Counted from the stretch's first letter, positions 23,896 through 34,216 are shown. The stretch is DNA of 64,000 nt from Hydrogenophaga taeniospiralis CCUG 15921 (GCF_001592305.1 NZ_BCWR01000006.1:124001-188000); one strand, 5' to 3'. Notes: generated by a model from the letters alone, not told the origin. Numbers and translations: made by a program.

Positions 23896-25125
23896 TCAGG
23901 CCAGCGCGTCGTCCAGCAGCTCGACCCAGTGCCTCACCGGCGTGGCCGTGCCGCTCTGCAGGTGGGTGATGCAGCCGATGTTGGCGCTGGCGATCACCGC
24001 CGGTTGCAGCTCGCCGAGGTGGCCGAGCTTGCGGTCGCGCAGCTGGTAGGACAGCGTGGGGTTGAGCACCGAATACGTGCCGGCCGAGCCGCAGCACAGG
24101 TGGGCCTCGTTCCTCGCCACCTGCACCGTGAAGCCCAGCGCGGCCAGGTGCTGCTCGACACCGCCCTTCAACTGCTGGCCGTGCTGCAGCGTGCAGGGCG
24201 GGTGAAAGGCGATCAGCTTCTGCGCGTCGGGCTGTTGCGCCAGCTTCGGCCGCAACACTGGCACCAGCGCGGGCAGCAGTTCGCTCAGGTCCCGGGTGAG
24301 CGCGCTGATGCGCGCGGCCTTGTCCGCGTAGGCCGGGTCGTCGGCCAGGATGTGGCCATATTCCTTGACCGTGACGCCGCAGCCCGAGGCGTTCATGACG
24401 ATCGCTTCCACACCACGCTCGATGTGCGGCCACCAGGCGTCGATGTTGGCGCGCATCTGGGCTTTGCCGCCGTCCTGGTCGTTCAGGTGGAACTTCACCG
24501 CGCCACAGCAGCCCGCCTCGGGCGCGACCACGGTCTGGATGCCGGCGGCGTCGAGCACGCGCGCGGTCGCCGTGTTGATGTTGGGCATCATCGCCGGCTG
24601 CACACAGCCCGCCAGCATGAGCACCCGGCGCGCGTGCGTCTGCGTCGGCCAGCGTCCGGCGTCCTGCTTGGCGGGTACCTTGTTTTTCAGTGAGGCGGGC
24701 AACAGCTCGCGCACCAGCTGGCCGAGCTTCATGGCCGGGCCGAAGGCGGGCGAGGTCAGGCCCTCTTTCAGCAGCCAGCGCACCGCCGTTTCGCCCGCCG
24801 GGCGCGGCACTTTTTCGTCCACGATCTTGCGGCCGATGTCGATCAGGTGGCCGTAGTCCACGCCGCTGGGGCAGGTGGACTCGCAATTGCGGCAGGTGAG
24901 GCAGCGGTCCAGGTGCAGCTGCGTCTTGCGCGTGGGCTCGGCGCCTTCGAGCACCTGCTTCATCAGGTAGATGCGGCCCCGCGGGCCGTCCAGCTCGTCG
25001 CCGAGCAACTGGTAGGTCGGGCAGGTGGCGGTGCAGAAACCGCAGTGCACACACTTGCGCAGGATGGCCTCGGCCGCGCGGCCATCGGCGCGCTGCTGGT
25101 ATTCGGGGGAGAGGTTGGTTTGCAT
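23896..25125 (-). CDS. glcF: glycolate oxidase iron-sulfur subunit GlcF
   Basis: A 409-residue subunit that passes electrons from the flavin subunits of glycolate dehydrogenase to the quinone pool. Two 4Fe-4S motifs are seen (CVHCGFCTATCP near residue 25 and CLTCRNCESTCP near 75), then two CCG-type cysteine-rich domains (EAGCCGAVKFH and HLCCGSAGTYS). Length matches family members. It lies about 100 bases downstream of glcE, the gap being mostly a repeat copy. It likely works at the cytoplasmic membrane surface. Confidence 0.95.
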   Translation of the reverse strand: MQTNLSPEYQQRADGRAAEAILRKCVHCGFCTATCPTYQLLGDELDGPRGRIYLMKQVLEGAEPTRKTQLHLDRCLTCRNCESTCPSGVDYGHLIDIGRKIVDEKVPRPAGETAVRWLLKEGLTSPAFGPAMKLGQLVRELLPASLKNKVPAKQDAGRWPTQTHARRVLMLAGCVQPAMMPNINTATARVLDAAGIQTVVAPEAGCCGAVKFHLNDQDGGKAQMRANIDAWWPHIERGVEAIVMNASGCGVTVKEYGHILADDPAYADKAARISALTRDLSELLPALVPVLRPKLAQQPDAQKLIAFHPPCTLQHGQQLKGGVEQHLAALGFTVQVARNEAHLCCGSAGTYSVLNPTLSYQLRDRKLGHLGELQPAVIASANIGCITHLQSGTATPVRHWVELLDDALA

Positions 25126-25162
25126 GTGAATTCAGCCCATTGAAACCTGGCGCCGGGCCGCC

Positions 25163-25227
25163 CGAAGCCGGGTCTGCACCCTCTGGGGGAGCAGCGCCCC
25201 GCGCAGCGGCGAAGCGTGGGGGCTCAT
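25163..25227. repeat. dispersed intergenic GC repeat, copy f
   Basis: The stretch CCCTCTGGGGGAGCAGCGCC followed by GCGCAGCGGCGAAGCGTGGGGG lies between glcE and glcF. It is another member of the repeat family and leaves both reading frames intact. Confidence 0.6.
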
Positions 25228-26354
25228 GTTCTTCCGGGGTTGAAGATCCCCGCCGGGTCGAACTCGGCGCGCAGGCGCTGGGTGATCGCCGTGAGGGCCG
25301 GGCTTTCGCTGTCGAAACGCGGCACGCCGGGCGCGCCGTCGGCTCCGGCGCGGAACAGGGTGGCGTGGCCGTTCACGGCCGCGGCGGCGCTGCGGATCTC
25401 GGCGGCGGCCGAGGCCGGTGCCCACAGCCAGCGCTGCGCGCCTTGCCACTCGATCAGCGGCGCGTACGGCAGCGCGATGACCGGGGCGGTCTGCGGCACG
25501 GAGAGCCGCCACAGGCAGAGGTCCGCCGATGGTGCCGTGAAAAACGGCAGGCGCTGGTCGCGGCAGGCGGCCCAGTCGGGTCCGGCCTGGGCGTTGTCCA
25601 TGCGGGTGCCACCGGCCTCGCGCATCAGGCGCTCGCAGGCGGCTTCCACCGCCGCCACCGCGCCGCGCAGGCGCAGGAACAGCAGCTCGGGTGCGTCGCT
25701 GGCTGTTGTGTCACGCACCCAGCAACTGGCATTGAGCGGCAGAGGCTGGCCGCCCCAGCGGTGCAGCTGTTCGAGCGCGTCGTGCTGGCCCATGGCAAAC
25801 ACGAGCGTGGCTTCGGCCGGTGCCACCGGCAGCACCTTGAGGCTGATGTCGGTGATGACGCCGAGCGTGCCCATGGCGCCGGCCATGCCGCGGCTGACGT
25901 CGTAGCCGGCCACGTTTTTCATGACCTGGCCACCAAAGGTGAGCCACTCGCCACGGCCGTTGATGAACTGGAGGCCGAGCAGGAAGTCGCGCACGCCGCC
26001 GGCCGTGGCGCGGGCCGGGCCGGCCAGGCCCGCCGCCACCACGCCGCCGATGGTGGAGGCGGCGCCGAAGCGCGGTGGATCAAACGGCAGGCACTGGCCT
26101 TGTTCGGCCAGCGCGGCTTCCAGTTCGACCAGCGGTGTGCCGGCCCGCACGGTGACCACGAGTTCGCTGGGCTCGTGGCTGACGATGCCGGACCAGCCGG
26201 TGGTGGACAGGCGCTCACCGTCGGTGGGCTGGCCGTAAAAGGCCTTGGTATCGCCTCCGGTGATGCGCAGGGGCTGGCGGGCGGCCGCCGCGGCCTGCAC
26301 CTGCTGGATCAGGTCGCGCGGGGAGTCGGTGGGGCTGGAGGTCATGGCCGCCAT
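25224..26354 (-). CDS. glcE: glycolate oxidase FAD-binding subunit GlcE
   Basis: A 376-residue FAD-binding (PCMH/VAO-type) subunit of glycolate dehydrogenase. It has the N-terminal FAD domain (PLRITGGDTKAFYG, then GIVSHEPSELVVTVRAGTPL and FGAASTIGGVVAAGLAGPAR), shorter than GlcD as expected for GlcE. Two ATGs are possible (26354 and 26345); the first is given. glcD, which normally precedes glcE, is not present upstream here, where a small secreted protein is encoded instead, so GlcD must lie elsewhere. The enzyme oxidises glycolate to glyoxylate. Confidence 0.93.
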   Translation of the reverse strand: MAAMTSSPTDSPRDLIQQVQAAAAARQPLRITGGDTKAFYGQPTDGERLSTTGWSGIVSHEPSELVVTVRAGTPLVELEAALAEQGQCLPFDPPRFGAASTIGGVVAAGLAGPARATAGGVRDFLLGLQFINGRGEWLTFGGQVMKNVAGYDVSRGMAGAMGTLGVITDISLKVLPVAPAEATLVFAMGQHDALEQLHRWGGQPLPLNASCWVRDTTASDAPELLFLRLRGAVAAVEAACERLMREAGGTRMDNAQAGPDWAACRDQRLPFFTAPSADLCLWRLSVPQTAPVIALPYAPLIEWQGAQRWLWAPASAAAEIRSAAAAVNGHATLFRAGADGAPGVPRFDSESPALTAITQRLRAEFDPAGIFNPGRT

Positions 26355-26435
26355 GGTAGCGGCCACCCCCTGCGCGGCAGTTGAATTTTTTGCACGCCGC
26401 GCTGCAAATGCGCCGCGCCGTGGCAAACAGGCGGT

Positions 26436-26690
26436 CTACCGCGTGAAGCCCAGGCACGCGCCCGCGTTGGGCCGGCCCTTGCACTCACGCCGCAGGCGCT
26501 TTTCCCGTGCGGCGGGGGTTTCGCTGGAGGGCGCGTTGATGAAGCTGACCTTGGCAGGGACCTTTTTGCCCCCGGTGCCCGATGGGCTGGCGCTGGCGGC
26601 GAAGGCCGCCGCGCCAGGCAGGGCCAGGGCCCCGAACAGAGCGGCAGCGACGAGCGGGCGCGCCATGGCGCGCGTGAATGGCTGGGACAT
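26436..26690 (-). CDS. small secreted protein of unknown function
   Basis: An 84-residue protein with a clear signal peptide (ARPLVAAALFGALALPGAAAFA, about residues 9-30). The mature part is short and basic, ending REKRLRRECKGRPNAGACLGF with two cysteines ten residues apart that could form a disulfide. I start at the ATG at 26688-26690 because GGAGGA lies five bases upstream. Distant similarity to PsiF-like periplasmic proteins is possible but weak. It is just downstream of the amtB terminator. Confidence 0.7.
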   Translation of the reverse strand: MSQPFTRAMARPLVAAALFGALALPGAAAFAASASPSGTGGKKVPAKVSFINAPSSETPAAREKRLRRECKGRPNAGACLGFTR

Positions 26691-26747
26691 GGTTTCCTCC
26701 TGCATGTTGTGATGAATGTCCGGCGAGGATCATACGCAGCGCGCCAT

Positions 26748-26781
26748 AAAAAAACCCCGCGTGCCGGGCGGCAACGCGGGG
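26748..26781 (-). terminator. Rho-independent terminator of glnK-amtB
   Basis: On the minus strand a perfect eight-base stem (CCCCGCGT pairing with ACGCGGGG, plus coordinates 26755-26762 and 26774-26781) is followed by a run of seven T (26748-26754). It lies about 85 bases after the amtB stop. Confidence 0.85.
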
Positions 26782-26866
26782 TGAACATCCAAAGGAAACT
26801 CTCAAAAACGTCGTGGCGGCTTCATCCAGAAGGCATGTTGCGCGCCACGTCGGCCAACCGCGCGAA

Positions 26867-28438
26867 TCAGCGGTTGTAGGCGGTCTCGCCGTGGGAAGAA
26901 ATGTCCAGACCTTCGCGTTCCTGCTCTTCGGTCACACGCAGACCCACGGTCAGGTCGACGATCTTGAAGGCGATGACGGAGACCACACCCGACCACACGA
27001 TGGTGATCAGCACGGCCTTGGCTTGCGTCCAGACCTGGCCGGCGATGGTGTACGCATCGGGAGCGACCATGGCCACCGTGGTCCAGTCGGCCACCAGCGA
27101 GGGGCCACCCAGATTCGGGGAGTTGAACACGCCGGTCAGCAGGGCACCGATGATGCCGCCCACGCCGTGCACACCGAACACGTCCAGCGAGTCGTCGGCA
27201 CCCAGGATCTTCTTCAGACCGGTCACACCCCAGAGGCAGGCGAAGCCGGCGATGAAGCCGATGATCAGCGCGCCACCCACACCGACGTTGCCCGCAGCGG
27301 GGGTGATGGCCACCAGGCCGGCCACGGCACCGGAAGCGGCACCCAGCATGGAGGCCTTGCCTTTGGCCAGGGCCTCACCGATGCACCAGGCCAGCACCGC
27401 GGCGGCCGTGGCGATGAAGGTGTTGATGAAGGCCAGGGCGGCGAAGCCGTTGGCTTCCAGAGCGGAGCCGGCGTTGAAACCGAACCAGCCCACCCACAGC
27501 AGCGAGGCACCGACCATGGTCAGCGTCAGGCTGTGAGGCGCCATGGCTTCCTTGCCGTAACCGATGCGCTTGCCAACCATGTAGGCACCGACCAGACCCG
27601 CCACGGCGGCGTTGATGTGCACCACGGTGCCGCCGGCGAAGTCCAGCGCGCCCATTTGCCAGATGAAGCCGGCCTTGCCGTTCATCTCATCGGCCACAGC
27701 GGCGGCGGAATAAGCGTCCGGACCCATCCAGAACCAGACCATGTGGGCGATCGGGGCGTAGCTGAAGGTGAACCAGATGGCGGTGAACAGCAGCACTGCG
27801 CTGAACTTGATGCGCTCGGCAAAGGCACCGACGATCAGCGCGCAGGTGATGCCGGCGAACGTGGCCTGGAAAGCGGCGAACACGATCTCGGGGATCACGA
27901 CACCCTTGCTGAAGGTGGCCGCGTTGGCGAAGGTGCCGGCGACGTTGTCCCAGGTGCCCTTGAGGAACAGCCGGTCGAAGCCGCCGATGAAGGCGTTGCC
28001 TTCGGTGAAGGCCAGGCTGTAGCCGTAGATGGTCCACAGCACAACGATCATCGAGAACGTCACCATGACCTGCATCAGCACGGACAGCATGTTCTTGCTG
28101 CGCACCAGGCCGCCGTAGAACAGGGCCAGGCCAGGCACGGTCATGAGGATGACCAGCAGCGTGGCGACCATCATCCAGGCGGTGTCGCCTTTGTTGGGCA
28201 CAGGTGCCGGTGCGGCTTCGGCAGGAGCGGCTTCAGCGGGCGCTGCAACGGCAGCGGCCGGGGCCTCGGGAGCAGCGGCCGGTGCAGCAGCGTCGGCAGC
28301 CGGTGCGGCCGGGGCCGCTGCTGCGTCGGCGGCGGGCGCCGTGGCAGCGGCCGGGGCCTCGGTGGTTTGCGCCAGGGCGTTAAGTCCGCCGAATGCCAGG
28401 CCAGCGCCCAGCAACAGGGTTGCAAGTAGTTTTTTCAT
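26867..28438 (-). CDS. amtB: ammonium transporter AmtB
   Basis: A 523-residue Amt/Rh channel of eleven core membrane helices. An N-terminal signal sequence (MKKLLATLLLGAGLAFGGLN) is followed by an unusually long Ala/Pro-rich segment (about residues 24-80) before the conserved GDTAWMMVATLLVILMTVPG. The pore histidines are seen in APIAHMVWFW and FGVHGVGGIIGAL. The start at 28436-28438 leaves the signal peptide intact. It lies 31 bases downstream of glnK, the usual order. GlnK blocks the channel when nitrogen is sufficient. Confidence 0.96.
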   Translation of the reverse strand: MKKLLATLLLGAGLAFGGLNALAQTTEAPAAATAPAADAAAAPAAPAADAAAPAAAPEAPAAAVAAPAEAAPAEAAPAPVPNKGDTAWMMVATLLVILMTVPGLALFYGGLVRSKNMLSVLMQVMVTFSMIVVLWTIYGYSLAFTEGNAFIGGFDRLFLKGTWDNVAGTFANAATFSKGVVIPEIVFAAFQATFAGITCALIVGAFAERIKFSAVLLFTAIWFTFSYAPIAHMVWFWMGPDAYSAAAVADEMNGKAGFIWQMGALDFAGGTVVHINAAVAGLVGAYMVGKRIGYGKEAMAPHSLTLTMVGASLLWVGWFGFNAGSALEANGFAALAFINTFIATAAAVLAWCIGEALAKGKASMLGAASGAVAGLVAITPAAGNVGVGGALIIGFIAGFACLWGVTGLKKILGADDSLDVFGVHGVGGIIGALLTGVFNSPNLGGPSLVADWTTVAMVAPDAYTIAGQVWTQAKAVLITIVWSGVVSVIAFKIVDLTVGLRVTEEQEREGLDISSHGETAYNR

Positions 28439-28469
28439 GTGCGTGATCTTTCTTGTGCTCGGGCGTTGA

Positions 28470-29191
<722 letters not shown>

Positions 29192-30745
29192 ATGAGTCTG
29201 TCATTGGTGCACAGCCGTGCACTGCTGGGCCTGGAAGCCCGTCCGGTCTGCGTGGAAGTCCATCTGGCCAATGGCCTGCCCAGCTTCACGCTGGTGGGCC
29301 TGGCCGATACCGAGGTGAAGGAAGCGCGCGAACGGGTGCGCTCGGCCATCGCCAACGCGGGGCTGGAGTTCCCCTCGACCAAGCGCATCACCGTCAACCT
29401 CGCCCCGGCCGACCTGCCCAAGGACTCGGGCCGTTTTGACCTGCCGATCGCGCTGGGCATCCTGGCCGCCAGTGGCCAGATCAGCGCCGCGCGCCTGGCC
29501 GGCTGGGAATTCGCCGGCGAACTCTCGCTGGGCGGTGAGTTGCGCCCGGTGCGCGGCGCATTGGCCATGAGCCTGGCGCTCCATGGTGGTGCACACGCCA
29601 CCGAAGGCCCTCCGGCCCGCCTGGTGCTGCCGCCCGACAGCGCCGAAGAAGCCGCGCTGGTGCCGCAGGCCCAGGTCTACCGGGCGCGCCACCTGCTGGA
29701 CGTGGTGCGCCAGTTCCTGCCCGAAGGCGCCGCCGCCGCAGAGCCCGCGGACGACGACGGCTGGGCCCGGCTGATGCCGACCCAGGTGGGCCAGGGCCCG
29801 TCCTACGCCGACCTGGCGGACGTGAAAGGCCAGGCCGCGGCCAAACGCGCGCTGGAGATCGCCGCCGCCGGGGGCCACAGCGTGCTCATGGTGGGGCCGC
29901 CGGGCTCGGGCAAGTCCATGCTGGCGCAACGCTTCGCCGGCCTGCTGCCGCCCATGAGCACCCGCGAAGCCTTGGAATCGGCCGCCGTGGCATCGCTGGC
30001 CGGGCGCTTCGCGCTGGCGCGCTGGGGCCAGCGCCCGACCTGTTCGCCCCACCACACGGCCAGCGCGGTGGCGCTGGTGGGCGGGGGCTCACCGCCCAGG
30101 CCGGGTGAAATCTCGCTGGCGCACCACGGCGTGCTGTTTCTGGATGAATTGCCGGAATTTCCCCGGGCGGCCCTGGAGGCCCTGCGCGAACCGCTGGAAA
30201 GTGGCCACATCCGCATCTCGCGCGCCGCCATGCAAAGCGAGTTCCCGGCGCGCTTCCAGCTCGTGGCCGCCATGAACCCCTGCCCCTGCGGGTTTCTGGG
30301 CCACCCCACCCGGGCCTGCCGCGACACGCCCGACCAGATCTCGCGCTACCAGGGCAAGCTCAGCGGCCCGCTGCTCGACCGCATCGACCTGCATGTTGAA
30401 GTGCCGGCCCTGCCCAGCGACGACCTGCTGCACGGCGCGCTGGGTGAGAGCAGCGACACGGTGCGTGAACGGGTGCAGACCGCGCGCGACCGCGCCCAGC
30501 AGCGCCAGGGCCACACCAACCAGGCCCTGGCCGGCCAGGCGCTGGACGAGCACCTGCAGGCCGACGCCACCGCCCTCAAGTTCCTCAACACCGCCGCCGC
30601 CCGGCTGGGCTGGAGCGCCCGCAGCACCCACCGCGCCCTGCGCGTGGCGCGCACCATCGCCGACCTCGCGGGCAGCGATCTGGTGGGGGTCGGCCACGTG
30701 GCCGAAGCGGTGCAGTACCGGCGGGCGCTGCGCTCAGGGGGTTGA
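29192..30745 (+). CDS. comM: YifB/ComM family AAA+ ATPase (Mg-chelatase-like)
   Basis: A 517-residue AAA+ protein; ComM homologues are helicases that promote branch migration during natural transformation. It has an N-terminal Lon-S16-like domain (SLVHSRALLGLEARPVCVEV onward), a Mg-chelatase AAA domain with Walker A GPPGSGKS (about residue 238) and Walker B HGVLFLDELPEF, then the C-terminal lid. A NPCPCGFLGHP zinc-type motif, typical of the family, is present. GGGAGGA lies eight bases before the ATG at 29192. The stop overlaps the convergent gene's stop by 12 bases. Confidence 0.96.
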   Translation: MSLSLVHSRALLGLEARPVCVEVHLANGLPSFTLVGLADTEVKEARERVRSAIANAGLEFPSTKRITVNLAPADLPKDSGRFDLPIALGILAASGQISAARLAGWEFAGELSLGGELRPVRGALAMSLALHGGAHATEGPPARLVLPPDSAEEAALVPQAQVYRARHLLDVVRQFLPEGAAAAEPADDDGWARLMPTQVGQGPSYADLADVKGQAAAKRALEIAAAGGHSVLMVGPPGSGKSMLAQRFAGLLPPMSTREALESAAVASLAGRFALARWGQRPTCSPHHTASAVALVGGGSPPRPGEISLAHHGVLFLDELPEFPRAALEALREPLESGHIRISRAAMQSEFPARFQLVAAMNPCPCGFLGHPTRACRDTPDQISRYQGKLSGPLLDRIDLHVEVPALPSDDLLHGALGESSDTVRERVQTARDRAQQRQGHTNQALAGQALDEHLQADATALKFLNTAAARLGWSARSTHRALRVARTIADLAGSDLVGVGHVAEAVQYRRALRSGG

Positions 30746-33415
30746 TCCGTCGGCGACGTCCGGCTGAACAGAGGGGGCAGGTGTTTGATCGGACGGGGCC
30801 CCATGACGCCGGACAAAGGTGACCTTCGCGCGCTCGGAACGCAGGAGGTAGATGCACCCGACCAGCGCGAGCACCTGCGCTGCCACGTCCAGCGCCAGCT
30901 TCTTGGCGTCCACCGAAGCGTCCCCATAGGCGAACGCGGTCAGTGCAATGACCATCGCCACGACGCCGACCACACCTTGCAGCCAGAAAGTCACCCGGGG
31001 AACACTGGATCGGCGGCCGAAATACAAAGCCAGCTGCACCACGTAAGGCGTCAGCAGAAGCAAGAAAGCCCCCACCGAAAAAAGATCAGTCCAGGTGGAC
31101 CCCGGTTGGTAGCCCGGCGCGCCTGCGGACTGAAGAATGGCCCGGACATCGCCCAGAACCACCGACATGAACGGCCACGATTCTTTCAGCGCACTGGCCA
31201 GGCTCAGCGCCAGAAAGATGCCGAACGCGAGCGCCCAGCCCCTCAACGGTTGGCCAGAAACGGAAGGCTCCGTCACGACCTGCCGGGGGTTGTAGCGGTA
31301 CAACTTGCGAGCGATCCCGTAGCAGGCGGCGCTCAACAACAGGAAATAGAGCGCCACGGGCCAGCCGAACGAGTCCAGCCGGACGAACGCTTCGGTGTCG
31401 GCCGGTGGGGGCTCGGCAGCCGCTGGCGTGTAGGTGAGCTCCAACCACATGGCCGTGCGCGCGTCCTCCAACTGTTTCACGTAGTCGACCATCTCCTCGG
31501 CCTTGACGTGGTCCCTCAACGACACATAACGGCTGACCTGCGTGAGCAGGCGCGGCGTAGTCATCAGCGTGTAGGTGAACTCGAACGCCGGGTGACGGAT
31601 CTCCGCATGATCGGGTTCCACGCGCCAGTCCTCGGGCAGGAGCACCTCCGTGACGCTGTCAACCTCCACGACGTGACCGATGGCCAACGGCGCGTTGCGC
31701 ACCCGTTCGCCCGGCTCGCGCAGCTGGCTGAGCATGTCGGGATTCTTGATCCTGGCCTCCAGTTTGCCGGGCTTGTCGCCTTTGGCCCAGAAGTCCGCGA
31801 TTCGGTACCGTTCCACCACCTGGATGGCATTGGTCTGCTGGTTGTCGTCAACGGTCATCGGGCCTTCGGCCACGAGGCCCGGGTAGTAGCCGGCGTAGAA
31901 GTTCACGTACTGGCGCTGCAGCTCTTCCCGATTGCTGCGGGACATGTCATCGCGCATCCGTTCAGCGCTCAGGCCTTGCAACTCGGTGGTGATGGTCACG
32001 GTGACAGGCTGGCCAATTCCCTGGGTCGCGTCGAACACCGTGTTGACATTTCGCGTGGATCGCGTCGCGTCGCTGCGCGGCATGGGTTCCAGGTCCTGGG
32101 TGGCCGGATCGACGATCAGTGCGTATCCGAAATAGGGTTGGGAGATGGCGTCCAGCCGTCCCGTCTGCGGATACCGCGTCGGGTCGATCCAGTAGCTCTG
32201 GCCGTTGACCTGCACCCGCACCAACACGTGGTCAAAAGCGCCCGGTGACGGGATGCGCTGCATCAGCCCCTCCCGAAGGCGGGTGTTGACCAGCGCGGCT
32301 CGCGCCTCGATGCCCAGCGCCTTGAGCATCGTCAGCGTCAGCAGCGTCTTGTCTTTGCAATCACCGAAGCGGCGCGCCATCACCGTGCGGGGCTGGCTGG
32401 GCGTGTAGGAGCCCACGCCAACGTCCACGCTCAGGTACCGGATGTTCTTCTGCACGTACTGCAGCACTGCGGTCACTTGGTCATCCGGCTCGGAGAACGT
32501 CCGCTGGATGCGCTCGACTTCTTCGCGCAATTCGCCGCCGGGCAATGCGGGCGGCGCATACAACGGCACCGCCCAGTGACTCACCTCGGACCAGTCCCGG
32601 AACGAGCTCCACTGCACGTAGGGATAAGGATCGAACCACACCGGCGCATCGTCACTCAAGCGCAGGCCCGGCACATCCTTGGCCACCCATTCGTATTGCC
32701 GCACGCCGCCCTGCTCGCTCTCGACCGCGGGTTCGCTCAGGTTCATGTTCTTGAACGTGATGGGGCGTTTGGCCGGCCACAGCAGGCGCATGTACAAGGC
32801 ATGCACGGGGTCTCGCCATTGCATGTCGAAGCCACCAAAGTGGCCACCCTTCATGCTCGGATGCACGCCACGAACGGTATAGGCGTACTCCACGACATCG
32901 CCCACCCGCACATCCTGGACCAGAAGGCTCGCGGTCAAGCGGCCATCCAGGATCAGCGCCTCCAGCTCCTTCTCTCGCTGCAGGGTGCGGATCGGCACGG
33001 TGGCCAGTTGGGAAATGACCCGGCCATTTCGATGCACCGCGAGGGTGTGCAGCTGCAGTCGCTGGAACGTGGGGTCGAAGTCAATATCGATGCTCGCCGC
33101 ATGCTCCATGCCTTTGTCGTTCACCACCTTGATCGCAAACCGGTTGAACTGTTGCCGCTCGTTGCCAGCGACCCGGGTCTGCCGATCGACCAACAGGTAG
33201 TACACGCCGCTGCGAATCTGCTCCACCGGAGCGGATGCATCCGCCTCCAGCTCGATGGGCTTGACCCAGGCGGGCGTCGGCCCTTTCGATGGTCCGACAA
33301 GGGCGGCTGCGTGGCACGAGCCCATCGCCAACAAGGCCACCAGCGAAAGGCCCAGCGGGCGCGTCAGCAACCGGCGCAGGCCGCGCGCATGTGCTGCCAG
33401 ATTCGACCAACCCAT
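30734..33415 (-). CDS. DUF3857/transglutaminase-like membrane-anchored protein
   Basis: An 893-residue exported protein. A signal sequence (about residues 15-37) is followed by a DUF3857 domain (about 60-250) and a transglutaminase-like core (about 280-400) with cysteine in RRFGDCKDKTLLTLTM, His in GAFDHVLVRV and Asp in YWIDPTRYPQ. A beta-rich middle follows, then about five membrane helices in the last 200 residues. The catalytic triad looks intact. Substrate unknown; such proteins are probably peptidases or acyl-transferases acting in the periplasm. It is convergent with comM. An inverted repeat at 33435-33456 lies just upstream. Confidence 0.88.
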   Translation of the reverse strand: MGWSNLAAHARGLRRLLTRPLGLSLVALLAMGSCHAAALVGPSKGPTPAWVKPIELEADASAPVEQIRSGVYYLLVDRQTRVAGNERQQFNRFAIKVVNDKGMEHAASIDIDFDPTFQRLQLHTLAVHRNGRVISQLATVPIRTLQREKELEALILDGRLTASLLVQDVRVGDVVEYAYTVRGVHPSMKGGHFGGFDMQWRDPVHALYMRLLWPAKRPITFKNMNLSEPAVESEQGGVRQYEWVAKDVPGLRLSDDAPVWFDPYPYVQWSSFRDWSEVSHWAVPLYAPPALPGGELREEVERIQRTFSEPDDQVTAVLQYVQKNIRYLSVDVGVGSYTPSQPRTVMARRFGDCKDKTLLTLTMLKALGIEARAALVNTRLREGLMQRIPSPGAFDHVLVRVQVNGQSYWIDPTRYPQTGRLDAISQPYFGYALIVDPATQDLEPMPRSDATRSTRNVNTVFDATQGIGQPVTVTITTELQGLSAERMRDDMSRSNREELQRQYVNFYAGYYPGLVAEGPMTVDDNQQTNAIQVVERYRIADFWAKGDKPGKLEARIKNPDMLSQLREPGERVRNAPLAIGHVVEVDSVTEVLLPEDWRVEPDHAEIRHPAFEFTYTLMTTPRLLTQVSRYVSLRDHVKAEEMVDYVKQLEDARTAMWLELTYTPAAAEPPPADTEAFVRLDSFGWPVALYFLLLSAACYGIARKLYRYNPRQVVTEPSVSGQPLRGWALAFGIFLALSLASALKESWPFMSVVLGDVRAILQSAGAPGYQPGSTWTDLFSVGAFLLLLTPYVVQLALYFGRRSSVPRVTFWLQGVVGVVAMVIALTAFAYGDASVDAKKLALDVAAQVLALVGCIYLLRSERAKVTFVRRHGAPSDQTPAPSVQPDVADGSTP

Positions 33416-33434
33416 CAAGATGCTCCCTGAATGC

Positions 33435-33456
33435 TGCGCACCAACACCGGTGCGCA
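33435..33456. promoter_or_regulatory. inverted repeat upstream of the DUF3857 gene
   Basis: TGCGCACC (33435-33442) and GGTGCGCA (33449-33456) are perfect eight-base arms separated by six bases, about 20 bases before the start codon at 33415. It could be an operator or a leader hairpin. AT-rich sequence just upstream (TACAATTCATTACAAATT on the minus strand) is a probable promoter area. Confidence 0.4.
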
Positions 33457-33570
33457 ATTTGTAATGAATTGTATTCAGGCGGATTTTCAGACGGCCGGCG
33501 CAACGGCAGGACCGTCGACCCAGCCTCTCACGGCCACCGGCCGGAGAACATGCGCGCGAACGTCAGACCG

Positions 33571-34032
33571 TCATTTCAAGACGGCATGGGGCGGGATCGT
33601 CGTCCCGGCCAGCTCCACGCCCGACGCCACCGGCTCGCCGACCGGGGACGCCACCGCCACCCGAGACGCCGTTGACGCGGCTTTCCCGCGGTTCGTGCCG
33701 AACCACCAGCCGCCCGCCGCGGCGCTCGCCAGCACAAGGCCCACCAGCACGAGCCGGCCGGCGTTCGACCGCCGGGCCACGGGCGTGGCCTTGCGGCTGG
33801 GTGCCGCCAGCGAAGGGAGCAGGGAGGTGCGACAGGTCCGGCAGGCCGTGGCGGCCAGCGGGTTCTTGGACTGGCAGGCCGCGCAGGTCTGGAACAGCCC
33901 TTCGGCCTGGGCGGGGGCCTGGGGCTCATGGCGCGGGGCCGCCGTGGGCCTGGCCCCCAGCGAAGTCCCGCAAGCTTGGCAGAACCGCGCCCTCTCCCCG
34001 TTTTCCGCCCCACATGCTGCACACACCGCCAT
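33571..34032 (-). CDS. double zinc-ribbon, single-TM protein
   Basis: A 153-residue protein with two CxxC...CxxC zinc ribbons: CAACGAENGERARFCQACG at the N-terminus and CAACQSKNPLAATACRTCR near residue 50. A linker and one membrane helix (about 93-110: LVLVGLVLASAAAGGWWFG) follow, then a short C-terminal tail. The ribbons would face the cytoplasm. The protein at 47865-48782 has the same plan. The function is unknown; such proteins may anchor or sense at the membrane. It is divergent from the DUF2164 gene. Confidence 0.8.
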   Translation of the reverse strand: MAVCAACGAENGERARFCQACGTSLGARPTAAPRHEPQAPAQAEGLFQTCAACQSKNPLAATACRTCRTSLLPSLAAPSRKATPVARRSNAGRLVLVGLVLASAAAGGWWFGTNRGKAASTASRVAVASPVGEPVASGVELAGTTIPPHAVLK

Positions 34033-34216
34033 GAATCACCTGTCGATTGAGAAATGCTTGCCGGGTTTCTAGCACCGCCCGGCACCCCGACCCGCCGCCA
34101 GCCCGCAGGCGGGCGCGGCGCCAGGACGGGCGGTTGAAACGCCCGCGGGCGGCGCCAAAAAGGAGAACCAAAGCGGGATACTCGAAACCCGCACACCACC
34201 CCGGAACCCGCCCACC

